NCBI RefSeq assembly: GCF_020831405.1
Contig: NZ_JAJHPU010000043.1
Span: 1-64,000 of the forward strand
Length of the DNA: 64,000 nt
Direction of reading: 5' to 3'
Source of the DNA: Pseudomonas oryzagri
GTDB lineage: Bacteria; Pseudomonadota; Gammaproteobacteria; Pseudomonadales; Pseudomonadaceae
Shown one piece after another: positions 55,463 through 64,000 of this stretch. Both the position numbers and the translations under genes were made by a program. The notes under the pieces were generated by a model, which was given only the letters and a program-made list of their open reading frames with translations, had not been told where the DNA came from and did not search any database. Position 1 is the first letter of the stretch. Every line of letters starts with the position of its first letter.

Positions 55463-56295
55463 TGATCGAACTCGGACGCGGCGCGCTGACCAAGATGGCG
55501 GTGCGCCTGGATAGCCCGGTGCAGTACGCACTGCGCCTGGACGACGCCGAGGTGGCGCTCAACCCTCTGCTCGGCAAGACCCTGCGCCTGGAATACCTCG
55601 GCGCCATCCACTGCACCCATTGCGGCCGGCGGACCAAGAAGAGCTTCAGCCAGGGCTACTGCTACCCGTGCTTCACCAGGCTGGCGCAGTGCGACAGCTG
55701 CATCGTCAGCCCGGAGAAATGCCATTTCGAGGCCGGTACCTGCCGCGAGCCGGCCTGGGGCGAGCGGTTCTGCATGACCGACCACGTGGTCTATCTGGCC
55801 AACTCCTCCGGAGTGAAGGTCGGCATCACCCGCGCCACCCAGCTGCCCACCCGTTGGCTCGACCAGGGCGCCAGCCAGGCGCTGCCGATCCTGCGCGTGG
55901 CCACCCGCCAGCAATCCGGGCTGGTCGAGGACCTGTTGCGCAGCCAGGTCGCCGACCGCACCAACTGGCGCGCGCTGCTCAAGGGCGACGCCACGCCGGT
56001 CGACCTGCCGGCGGTGCGCGAGCAACTGTTCGATACCTGCCGCGCGGGTCTCGAAGGTCTGCAACAGCGCTTCGGCCTGCAGGCCATCCAGCCGCTGGCG
56101 GATGCCGAGGTGGTGGATATCCGCTACCCGGTGGAGGCCTATCCGGCCAAGATCGCCAGCTTCGACCTGGACAAGAATCCGCTGGTCGAGGGCACCCTGC
56201 TCGGCATCAAGGGCCAGTACCTGATCCTCGACACCGGGGTGATCAACATCCGCAAGTACACCGCGTACCAGTTGGCGGCCAGCTGCCAGTCTTGA
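55462..56295 (+). CDS. DUF2797 protein with cysteine-rich zinc site
   Basis: A 277-aa protein. An early Cys cluster (HCTHCGRRTKKSFSQGYCYPCF, about 50-71, then CDSC and CHFEAGTC) probably binds zinc. The following VVYLANSSGVKVGITRATQLPTRWLDQGA resembles a GIY-YIG-like fold start. The family DUF2797 is conserved in Pseudomonas next to the YeaC gene. Function unproven. Coupled to the DUF1315 gene by TGATG overlap. Confidence 0.85.
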   Translation: MIELGRGALTKMAVRLDSPVQYALRLDDAEVALNPLLGKTLRLEYLGAIHCTHCGRRTKKSFSQGYCYPCFTRLAQCDSCIVSPEKCHFEAGTCREPAWGERFCMTDHVVYLANSSGVKVGITRATQLPTRWLDQGASQALPILRVATRQQSGLVEDLLRSQVADRTNWRALLKGDATPVDLPAVREQLFDTCRAGLEGLQQRFGLQAIQPLADAEVVDIRYPVEAYPAKIASFDLDKNPLVEGTLLGIKGQYLILDTGVINIRKYTAYQLAASCQS

Positions 56296-56413
56296 GCCCG
56301 AGGCCGCCAGCAGGCACTCTGGAGCCCATCTCCCGAAGGCGCCGGGATTGCCCGGCGCGTCCACCTTCCGTCCGCGGCGCCCGGTCGCCGCGGTCCGCCA
56401 AGCCGAGGTCCCC

Positions 56414-59071
56414 ATGCGCAGCGAACTCCCGAAGACCATCCACCTCAAGGACTACCGGGTTCCCGACTACCTGATCGACGAGACCCACCTGACCTTCGAA
56501 CTGTTCGAGGACCACAGCCTGGTCCACGCGCAACTGGTCCTGCGCCGCAACCCGCAAGCGGGCCCGGGCCTGCCGCCCCTGGTGCTCGACGGCCAGCAGC
56601 TCGAGCTGCTGTCGCTGGCCATGGACGACGTGCCGCTCGGCGAGGCCGACTACCTGCTCACCGACAGCCACCTGACCCTGCAGCCCAAGCGCGGCGAGTT
56701 CGTCATCGACAGCAGCGTGCGCATCCATCCCGAGCGCAACACCGCGCTGGAGGGGCTGTACAAGTCCAGCGGCATGTTCTGCACCCAGTGCGAGGCCGAG
56801 GGCTTCCGGCGGATCACCTTCTACCTCGACCGCCCGGACGTGATGAGCAAGTTCACCACCACGCTCAGCGCTGACAAGCAGGCCTATCCGATCCTGCTCT
56901 CCAACGGTAACCCGATCGCCAGCGGCGAGGAGGAGGACGGTCGCCACTGGGCCACCTGGCAGGACCCGTTCAAGAAGCCCGCCTACCTGTTCGCCCTGGT
57001 CGCCGGCGATCTGTGGTGCATCGAGGACAGCTTCCGCACCATGAGCGGCCGCGACGTCGCCCTGCGCATCTACGTCGAGCCGGAGAACATCGGCAAGCTG
57101 CAGCATGGCATGGACAGCCTGAAGCACTCGATGCGCTGGGACGAGGAGGTCTACGGCCGCGAGTACGACCTGGACATCTTCATGATCGTCGCGGTCAACG
57201 ACTTCAATATGGGCGCCATGGAGAACAAGGGCCTCAACATCTTCAACTCCAGCTGCGTGCTGGCCCACCCGGATACCGCCACCGACGCCGCGCACCAGCG
57301 CGTCGAGGCGGTGGTCGCCCACGAGTACTTCCACAACTGGTCGGGCAACCGCGTCACCTGCCGCGACTGGTTCCAGCTCTCCTTGAAGGAAGGCTTCACC
57401 GTGTTCCGCGACGCCGAGTTCTCGGCCGACATGAACTCGCGCACGGTCAAGCGCATCGAGGACGTCGCCTTCCTGCGCACCCAGCAGTTCGCCGAGGACG
57501 CCGGCCCGATGGCCCATCCGGTGCGCCCGGACTCCTACATGGAGATCTCCAACTTCTACACCCTGACCATCTACGAGAAGGGCGCGGAAGTGCTGCGCAT
57601 GATCCACACCCTCTTGGGCGCCGAGAAGTTCCGCCAGGGCTCGGACCTGTACTTCGAGCGCCACGACGGCCAGGCGGTGACCTGCGACGACTTCGTCAAG
57701 GCCATGGAGGACGCCAGCGGCCAGGACCTGACCCAGTTCAAGCGCTGGTACACCCAGTCCGGCACCCCGCGCCTGGCCGTGCAGGACAGCTACGACGCCC
57801 ATGCCAAGACCTACACCCTGACCTTCCGGCAAAGCTGCCCGGCCACCCCCGGCCAGGAGCACAAGCAGCCCTTCGTCATCCCGGTGGCCCTCGGCCTGCT
57901 CGATACCCACGGTCACGAGCTGCCGCTGCGTCTCTGCGGCGAGACCGAGGCCTGCGGTACCTCGCGCGTGCTGGCGGTGACCGAGGCCGAACAGAGCTTC
58001 ACCTTCGTCGACGTGCCGACCCACCCGCTGCCCTCGCTGCTGCGCGGCTTCAGCGCGCCGGTCAAGCTGAGCTTCCCCTACGGCCGCGACCAGCTGCTGT
58101 TCCTCATGCAGCACGATTCCGACGGCTTCAACCGCTGGGAAGCCGGCCAGCAGCTCGCCGTCCAGGTGCTGCAGGAACTGGTCGGCCAGCAGCAGCGCAG
58201 CGAGCGCCTGCACCTCGACCGCCGGCTGATCGAAGCGCTGCGCAGTGTGCTGGCCGATTCGGCGCTGGACCCGGCGATGGTCGCCGAGATGCTCTCCCTG
58301 CCGGCCGAGGCTTACCTCGCCGAACTCAGCGAAGTGGCCGATATCGACGCCATCCACATCGCCCGCGAATTCGCCCGCCGGGAGATCTCCCGCGAGCTGT
58401 TCGACCTGCTGTGGAGCCGCTATCAGGCCTGCCGCGAAGCCTCGCGCAGCACCGCCTACGCCGCCGACGCCGCGCAGATCGCCCGTCGCAGCCTGCAGAA
58501 CATCGCCCTGTCCTACCTGATGCTGGCGCAGAGCGAGGAGGTCCTCGACGCCTGCGAGGAGCAGTTCGAGCACGCCGACAACATGACCGAGCGCCTCGCC
58601 GCGCTGGCCGTGCTGGTCAATTCGCCGTTCGACGCCGAGAAGGCCGGCGCGCTGGCCAAGTTCGCCGAGCACTTCAGGAACGACGCCCTGGTCATGGACC
58701 AGTGGTTCAGCGTGCAGGCCGGCTGCCCGCTGCCGGGCGGTCTGGAGCGCGTACAGGAGCTGATGCGCCATCCGGCGTTCAACCTGAAGAACCCCAACAA
58801 GGTGCGCGCGCTGATCGGCGCCTTCGCCAACCAGAACCACGTCAACTTCCACCGCGCCGACGGCGCCGGCTACCGCTTCCTCGCCGACCAGGTGATCGCC
58901 CTCAACGCCCTCAACCCGCAGATCGCCTCGCGCCAGCTCACCCCGCTGACCCGCTGGCGCAAGTACGATCCCACTCGTCAGGCGCTGATGCGCGGCGAGC
59001 TGGAGCGCATCCTGGCCAGCGGCGAGCTGTCCAGCGACGTGTTCGAGGTGGTGAGCAAGAGCCTGGCGTAA
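56414..59071 (+). CDS. pepN: Aminopeptidase N
   Basis: PepN (885 aa) is a zinc M1 aminopeptidase in the cytoplasm. The active site is His303-Glu304-x2-His307 (HEYFHNW) with Glu326 in LKEGFTVFRD and the exopeptidase motif GAMEN (267-271). Domain order and length match E. coli PepN (870 aa). The ATG begins the conserved MRSELPKTIHLKDYRVP-type start. A hairpin lies 105 nt after the stop. Confidence 0.96.
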   Translation: MRSELPKTIHLKDYRVPDYLIDETHLTFELFEDHSLVHAQLVLRRNPQAGPGLPPLVLDGQQLELLSLAMDDVPLGEADYLLTDSHLTLQPKRGEFVIDSSVRIHPERNTALEGLYKSSGMFCTQCEAEGFRRITFYLDRPDVMSKFTTTLSADKQAYPILLSNGNPIASGEEEDGRHWATWQDPFKKPAYLFALVAGDLWCIEDSFRTMSGRDVALRIYVEPENIGKLQHGMDSLKHSMRWDEEVYGREYDLDIFMIVAVNDFNMGAMENKGLNIFNSSCVLAHPDTATDAAHQRVEAVVAHEYFHNWSGNRVTCRDWFQLSLKEGFTVFRDAEFSADMNSRTVKRIEDVAFLRTQQFAEDAGPMAHPVRPDSYMEISNFYTLTIYEKGAEVLRMIHTLLGAEKFRQGSDLYFERHDGQAVTCDDFVKAMEDASGQDLTQFKRWYTQSGTPRLAVQDSYDAHAKTYTLTFRQSCPATPGQEHKQPFVIPVALGLLDTHGHELPLRLCGETEACGTSRVLAVTEAEQSFTFVDVPTHPLPSLLRGFSAPVKLSFPYGRDQLLFLMQHDSDGFNRWEAGQQLAVQVLQELVGQQQRSERLHLDRRLIEALRSVLADSALDPAMVAEMLSLPAEAYLAELSEVADIDAIHIAREFARREISRELFDLLWSRYQACREASRSTAYAADAAQIARRSLQNIALSYLMLAQSEEVLDACEEQFEHADNMTERLAALAVLVNSPFDAEKAGALAKFAEHFRNDALVMDQWFSVQAGCPLPGGLERVQELMRHPAFNLKNPNKVRALIGAFANQNHVNFHRADGAGYRFLADQVIALNALNPQIASRQLTPLTRWRKYDPTRQALMRGELERILASGELSSDVFEVVSKSLA

Positions 59072-59175
59072 GCCGGGCTTGACCGGGCGCCGGTGGTGGA
59101 AACCAGTGCCCGGTAATGCCGCCGGCTGACGACAAGGCGCGGCCGACGCCGGCCGCGTTGCACAGGGATTGTGGT

Positions 59176-59201
59176 GGAAGGGCCGCCCGCGTGGCCCTTC
59201 C
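59176..59201 (+). terminator. Hairpin after pepN
   Basis: GGAAGGGCC-N8-GGCCCTTCC, a perfect 9-bp stem without a T-run; possible terminator of pepN, 30 nt before the next gene. Confidence 0.55.
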
Positions 59202-59230
59202 GACGATGACAAGCGACTCAAGGATGATCG

Positions 59231-60334
59231 ATGCGCGTACTCGTGCTGGGCGGTCTGGGCAACTTCGGGGCCCGGATCTGTAAACGACTGGCCCAGGAGC
59301 CAGGGATCGAGGTGCTGGCCGGCTCGCGGAGCCTGCCGGCTGAGACGCCGTTCGGCGCCGGCCGCGTACGGCTGGTGCGCGTGGATATGGACGCGGTCGA
59401 TTTCCCGCTGCGCCTGCAGGAGTTCGGCGTCGACCTGCTGATCCATTGCGCCGGGCCTTTCCAGCAGCAGGGTTACCGGGTGGCCGAGGCCTGCTGCGCC
59501 GTGGGCGTGCACTACATCGACATCGCCGACGGCCGCGACTTCGTCGCCGACTTTCCCGCGACCATGGCCGCCCGGGCCGCGGCGGCCGGGGTGTGCCTGA
59601 TCTCCGGGGCGAGCACCGTGCCGGCATTGTCGTCCGCGGTGGTGGACAGCCTGGCCAGGCGCTTTGCCAGCATCGACGCCATCAGCGTGGCGATCGCCCC
59701 CGGCCAGCAGGCGCCGCGCGGCGTGGCGACCATGCGCGCGGTGCTCAGCTATGCGGGCAGGCCGTTCCAGCGTCTGCGCGACGGCGTCTGGCGCAACGTG
59801 TATGGCTGGCACGATCTGCGCGCCATCCACTTTGCCGGTCTGGGTACGCGCTGGGGTGCGGCCTGCGACATCCCCGACCTCGCGCTGTTTCCACAGCGTT
59901 ATCCGACCGCCAGGACCATCGAGTTTCGCGCGGCTTTGGAGCTGCGCATCCAGCATCTGGTGCTGTGGGGGCTGGCGGGGATTCGCCGGCTGGGGGTGGA
60001 ATTGCCGCTGGAGCGCTACGCGCCGCAACTGGAAGCCTTCACCCACCGCTTTCTCGACCGCTTCGGCGGCGACCGCGGCGGGATGATGGTGCGGGTTGCC
60101 GGCCGGCGCGCGGATGGCGCACCAGGCCAGGCCACCTGGCACCTGACCGCGCCGGACGGCAACGGCCCGGAAATCCCCTGCATGGCGGCGGTGCTGCTGG
60201 CGCTGCGCATGGCGGCCGACGGCCCGCCGGCCAGCGGTGCCCATGCCTGCATCGGCCTGCTGGAGCTGGAGGCGTTCGAGCCGGAGTTCCAGCGATGGGG
60301 GATCACCACGGAATGTTCGGTCGCCGCGTTCTGA
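59231..60334 (+). CDS. Saccharopine dehydrogenase-like NAD(P)-binding protein
   Basis: A 367-aa protein with an N-terminal Rossmann fold (VLVLGGLGNFGARICKRLA, about 3-21) and family blocks LLIHCAGPFQQQGYRVAEACCAVGVHYIDIADG (about 70-102). No lysine-pathway context, so it is probably not a true saccharopine dehydrogenase but a related oxidoreductase. AAGGATGATCG precedes the ATG. Its end overlaps the next gene by 40 nt. Confidence 0.85.
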   Translation: MRVLVLGGLGNFGARICKRLAQEPGIEVLAGSRSLPAETPFGAGRVRLVRVDMDAVDFPLRLQEFGVDLLIHCAGPFQQQGYRVAEACCAVGVHYIDIADGRDFVADFPATMAARAAAAGVCLISGASTVPALSSAVVDSLARRFASIDAISVAIAPGQQAPRGVATMRAVLSYAGRPFQRLRDGVWRNVYGWHDLRAIHFAGLGTRWGAACDIPDLALFPQRYPTARTIEFRAALELRIQHLVLWGLAGIRRLGVELPLERYAPQLEAFTHRFLDRFGGDRGGMMVRVAGRRADGAPGQATWHLTAPDGNGPEIPCMAAVLLALRMAADGPPASGAHACIGLLELEAFEPEFQRWGITTECSVAAF

Positions 60335-60675
60335 GCGTCATCCAGACTACGTTGATCCAGCTGATAGCCGCCTGGGGACTTTATACGGCTGGGTTTGAGG
60401 GCTATCGCCTGTTCATAGGGCCAGTCAGGCGGGACATTTCCTTCGGCCTGCAACTGCACCACGGCATGTCTGTGTTGCTGTTTCTGGCCACCATGAACGC
60501 CATCTGCCGGGTCATCTGTTCCGGTCGGCGGGCGCGTCTCGCATCCGCGGGCTGCATGGTCGCCTGGACGCTGTTTTGGGTGAACATCTTTCCCTCCATG
60601 CCTTTGCGCAGCGGCCTGGTGGTCGGGGTAGGGGTTATCGCCCTTGCCCTTCCTGCGCTCTTGCGCCAGGCGTGA
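60295..60675 (+). CDS. Small inner-membrane protein of unknown function
   Basis: A 126-aa protein with three to four predicted transmembrane helices: LSVIQTTLIQLIAAWGLYTAGF, GMSVLLFLATMNAICRVI, CMVAWTLFWVNIFPSM and VGVGVIALALPALL (about 13-34, 57-74, 87-102 and 108-121). I do not recognise a family. The ATG at 60295 has GGAG 7 nt upstream; ATG 60313 is an alternative. It overlaps the preceding gene by 40 nt, which suggests linked expression. Confidence 0.65.
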   Translation: MGDHHGMFGRRVLSVIQTTLIQLIAAWGLYTAGFEGYRLFIGPVRRDISFGLQLHHGMSVLLFLATMNAICRVICSGRRARLASAGCMVAWTLFWVNIFPSMPLRSGLVVGVGVIALALPALLRQA

Positions 60676-60734
60676 CCACCGGCCGTTGGGAGGGGCGCCT
60701 GCCCCTGAGCGGAGACACTTGGCCGGGAACTGCT

Positions 60735-61178
60735 CTAATCGGGAATCTCCACCTCGACCAGCCTGGCCAGCTGGATCAGCGACTCCTGCCAGCCCAGGTA
60801 GCACTCCTCGACGGGAATGGCGTCGGGAATGCCTTCCTGCACGATGCTCAGCTCGGTGCCGCAGGACACCGGGCACAGCTCGACCGTGGTGTACATGGCG
60901 CCGGACAGGTTCGGGTCGTCGAACTGGTCCGTATAGCGCAGGCGTTGGTGCGGCACCAGGTCGAGGAATTCGCCGAAGAATGCATGCGCCTTGCCCGTGG
61001 TGAAGTTGGTGAACGACATCCGGTAGGTGCCGCCGACCCTGGGGTCGAAATGATGGACGTTGCCGGTGAAACCGTTGGGCGGCAGCCACTTGGCCATGGC
61101 GTCGGCGTCGAGGAAAGCGCGGTAGATCTGCTCGGGCGTCGCCCGCAGGATGCGGTGCAGGCGGATGGTGGAGGGCAT
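60735..61178 (-). CDS. SRPBCC/AHSA1-like domain protein
   Basis: A 147-aa single START-like domain. IRLHRILRATPEQIYRAFLDADAMAKWLPPNGFTG (blocks at about 5-39), FDPRVGGTYRMSF and the C-terminal GWQESLIQLARLVE fit the activator of Hsp90 ATPase homologue 1-like family, in bacteria mostly ligand-binding or stress proteins. No ligand can be named. ATG at 61178 (CAT 61176-61178) has AGAGGAGACGCC upstream. Confidence 0.87.
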   Translation of the reverse strand: MPSTIRLHRILRATPEQIYRAFLDADAMAKWLPPNGFTGNVHHFDPRVGGTYRMSFTNFTTGKAHAFFGEFLDLVPHQRLRYTDQFDDPNLSGAMYTTVELCPVSCGTELSIVQEGIPDAIPVEECYLGWQESLIQLARLVEVEIPD

Positions 61179-61312
61179 GCTGGCGTCTCCTCTTGTTGTC
61201 GTGGGGCCGGACGGAGGGTGGCTCGCCTCCGGTGACAGTTGAGGATAGTTCGCGCCCTCGGCGCGGCCGCCCGGCAGCGACCGGCGGCGCGCCGCCGGCC
61301 GTGCCGGTCGCC

Positions 61313-62437
61313 TCAGCCGCGGTGGTAGCGCTGCGCCACGAACGGGGTCTTGACCACCTTCATCGGCACGCGCTTGCCGCGCACCATGGCCCACACCTCG
61401 CTGTCCAGCGCGGCGTGGGCGCTGGCGACGTAGCCCATGGCCAGCGGCGCGCCCAGGCTGGGGCCGAAGCCGCCGCTGGTGACCTTGCCGATCACCGTGC
61501 CCTCGGCATCGACGATCTCGATGCCCTCGCGCACCGGCGTGCGCTCCTGGGGCAGCAGACCGACGCGCTTGCTGGTCACGCCGTCGCGCTGCTGGGCGAA
61601 GATCCGCGCCGCGCCCGGGAAGCCGCCGGCGCGCACGCCACCCTCGCGCCGCGCCTTGGAGATGGCCCACTGCAGGCTGGCCTCGACCGGCGTGGTGGCG
61701 GTGCTCATGTCGTGGCCGTACAGGCACAGGCCGGCTTCCAGGCGCAGCGAGTCGCGGGCGCCGAGGCCGATCGGCTGCACCTCCGGTTCGGCGAGCAGGG
61801 CGCGGGCGAGCTGTTCGGCATGCTCGACGGGCACCGAGATCTCGAAGCCGTCCTCGCCGGTGTAGCCGGAGCGGCTGACATAGCAGGCGACGCCGCACAG
61901 CTCGATCTCGGCGAACTGCATGAAGGTCAGCCGGGCGACCTGCGGCGCCAGGCGCGCCAGCACCTCGGCGGCCTTGAGGCCCTGCAGGGCGAGCAGGGCG
62001 CGCGACTCGAACAGCGACTGGATCTCGCACTGGTCGCCGATGTGCTGGCGCAGGTGGCCGAGGTCCTGCTCCTTGCAGGCGGCGTTGACCACCAGGAACA
62101 GGGTCTGCGCATCGAGGCGAGCGACCATCAGGTCGTCGAGGATGCCGCCGTCGTCGGCGGTGAACAGCGCGTAGCGCTGCACGCCCACCGGCAGGTCGAG
62201 GATGTCCACCGGCACCAGGCGCTCCAGCGCCGCGGCGGCCTGCGGGCCGCGCAGGAGGATCTGGCCCATGTGCGAGACGTCGAACAGGCCGGCCTGGTCG
62301 CGACAGTGCAGGTGCTCCTTGAGCACGCCCAGCGGGTATTGCACCGGCATGTCGTAGCCGGCGAAGGGCACCATCTTGGCGCCGAGTTCCAGGTGCAGGG
62401 CGTGCAGCGGGGTACGGGCGAGGCTTGCGGTGGTCAC
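61313..62437 (-). CDS. gcvT: Glycine cleavage system T protein
   Basis: GcvT (374 aa) is the aminomethyltransferase that passes the methylene group of glycine to tetrahydrofolate. Family blocks: FAGYDMPVQYPLGVLKEHLHCR (about 25-46), FDVSHMGQI, SGYTGEDGFEISVP (about 184-197) and ARDSLRLEAGLCLYG. The GTG at 62437 gives MTTASLARTPLHALH; upstream codons lack family similarity. It follows sdaA on the same strand, as in the Pseudomonas gcvH-gcvP-glyA-sdaA-gcvT operon. Confidence 0.93.
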   Translation of the reverse strand: MTTASLARTPLHALHLELGAKMVPFAGYDMPVQYPLGVLKEHLHCRDQAGLFDVSHMGQILLRGPQAAAALERLVPVDILDLPVGVQRYALFTADDGGILDDLMVARLDAQTLFLVVNAACKEQDLGHLRQHIGDQCEIQSLFESRALLALQGLKAAEVLARLAPQVARLTFMQFAEIELCGVACYVSRSGYTGEDGFEISVPVEHAEQLARALLAEPEVQPIGLGARDSLRLEAGLCLYGHDMSTATTPVEASLQWAISKARREGGVRAGGFPGAARIFAQQRDGVTSKRVGLLPQERTPVREGIEIVDAEGTVIGKVTSGGFGPSLGAPLAMGYVASAHAALDSEVWAMVRGKRVPMKVVKTPFVAQRYHRG

Positions 62438-62579
62438 GTGACGCACTCCATGGGGTGCGCGCGGCGCACCGGGTGGGGGAGGGCCGGCGGCTGCCGGGCT
62501 TATGGGCACGGATAGTCACAGGCCGGCGCGGCGCTGTGAAGAGGGGACGACGCGCCTCGTATCGGCCGCGTCGCATGCT

Positions 62580-63941
<1,362 letters not shown>

Positions 63942-64000
63942 GGCGAGGCCTCCTCCGTGCTCCTCTCCACTGTACTCCTTCCCGGGGCGGGCAAGGGGGA

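Noticed and set aside
56243-60244. A 1333-codon open frame on the minus strand opposite pepN and its neighbour
   Set aside because: It runs antisense across two well-supported genes and the intergenic gap; composition is low-complexity Ala/Gly/Arg/His, typical of shadow frames.

Overview
The window is a high-GC gammaproteobacterial chromosome segment from the Pseudomonadaceae. It joins a Mo-nitrogenase maturation cluster of the Azotobacter vinelandii / nitrogen-fixing Pseudomonas type (about 1-17.8 kb) to a core chromosome whose gene order follows Pseudomonas (asd-usg-fimV-truA-trpF-accD-folC-SPOR-cvpA-purF-metZ). NifE, NifU, NifS and the order nifENX ... iscA-nif-nifUSV-cysE-nifWZM-clpX-nifF point to Azotobacter or a close relative. 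The species cannot be fixed from the sequence alone. nifHDKTY presumably lie just left of the window.

Nif region. nifE has a complete sigma-54 promoter: NifA site TGT-N10-ACA, perfect IHF site and -24/-12 box. It drives nifE, nifN, nifX and two NifX-associated genes. After a run of GC-rich hairpins come a 2[4Fe-4S] ferredoxin, a thioredoxin-like [2Fe-2S] ferredoxin (Shethna protein I type) and four tightly overlapping poorly known genes. Two leftward genes follow, a Nif11-type protein and an unrecognised 130-residue protein, each behind its own sigma-54-like promoter. Rightward, iscA-nif, nifU, nifS, nifV, cysE, a TPR-like gene, nifW, nifZ, nifM and a ClpX paralogue form one long operon from another sigma-54 promoter. 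nifF has its own promoter whose NifA site begins one base after the clpX stop codon. Together these genes build the FeMo-co precursor scaffold (NifEN/NifX), Fe-S clusters (IscA/NifU/NifS with CysE for cysteine), homocitrate (NifV), process NifDK and NifH (NifW/Z/M) and supply electrons (ferredoxins, NifF).

Junction and core. From about 18 kb: a periplasmic cytochrome c behind a 32-bp near-perfect palindrome, a tandem pair of tRNA-Pro(CGG) genes, moaB-moeA, a zinc alcohol dehydrogenase, a zinc-ribbon protein with a Card1/DUF1887-like nuclease core, gltX, a tRNA Ala-Glu-Ala-Glu array, a bacteriohemerythrin, pgl-eda (without zwf), a thioesterase and dusC.

From 29 kb: a LysR regulator divergent from leuCDB-asd, then usg, fimV, truA, trpF, accD, folC, a SPOR protein, cvpA, purF, metZ, an SDR and tRNA Val-Asp-Asp. 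The right end holds a coiled-coil protein, a PLP enzyme of the ACC-deaminase family, DUF1853, nadK, a metallophosphatase, a GlpG-type rhomboid, DUF1315 and DUF2797 proteins, pepN, a saccharopine-dehydrogenase-like protein with a small membrane protein, an SRPBCC protein, and gcvT-sdaA, the end of a glycine/serine catabolic operon. I saw no insertion sequence, prophage or CRISPR array. Palindromic intergenic repeats occur at 28-96, 29247-29363 and 55067-55150.
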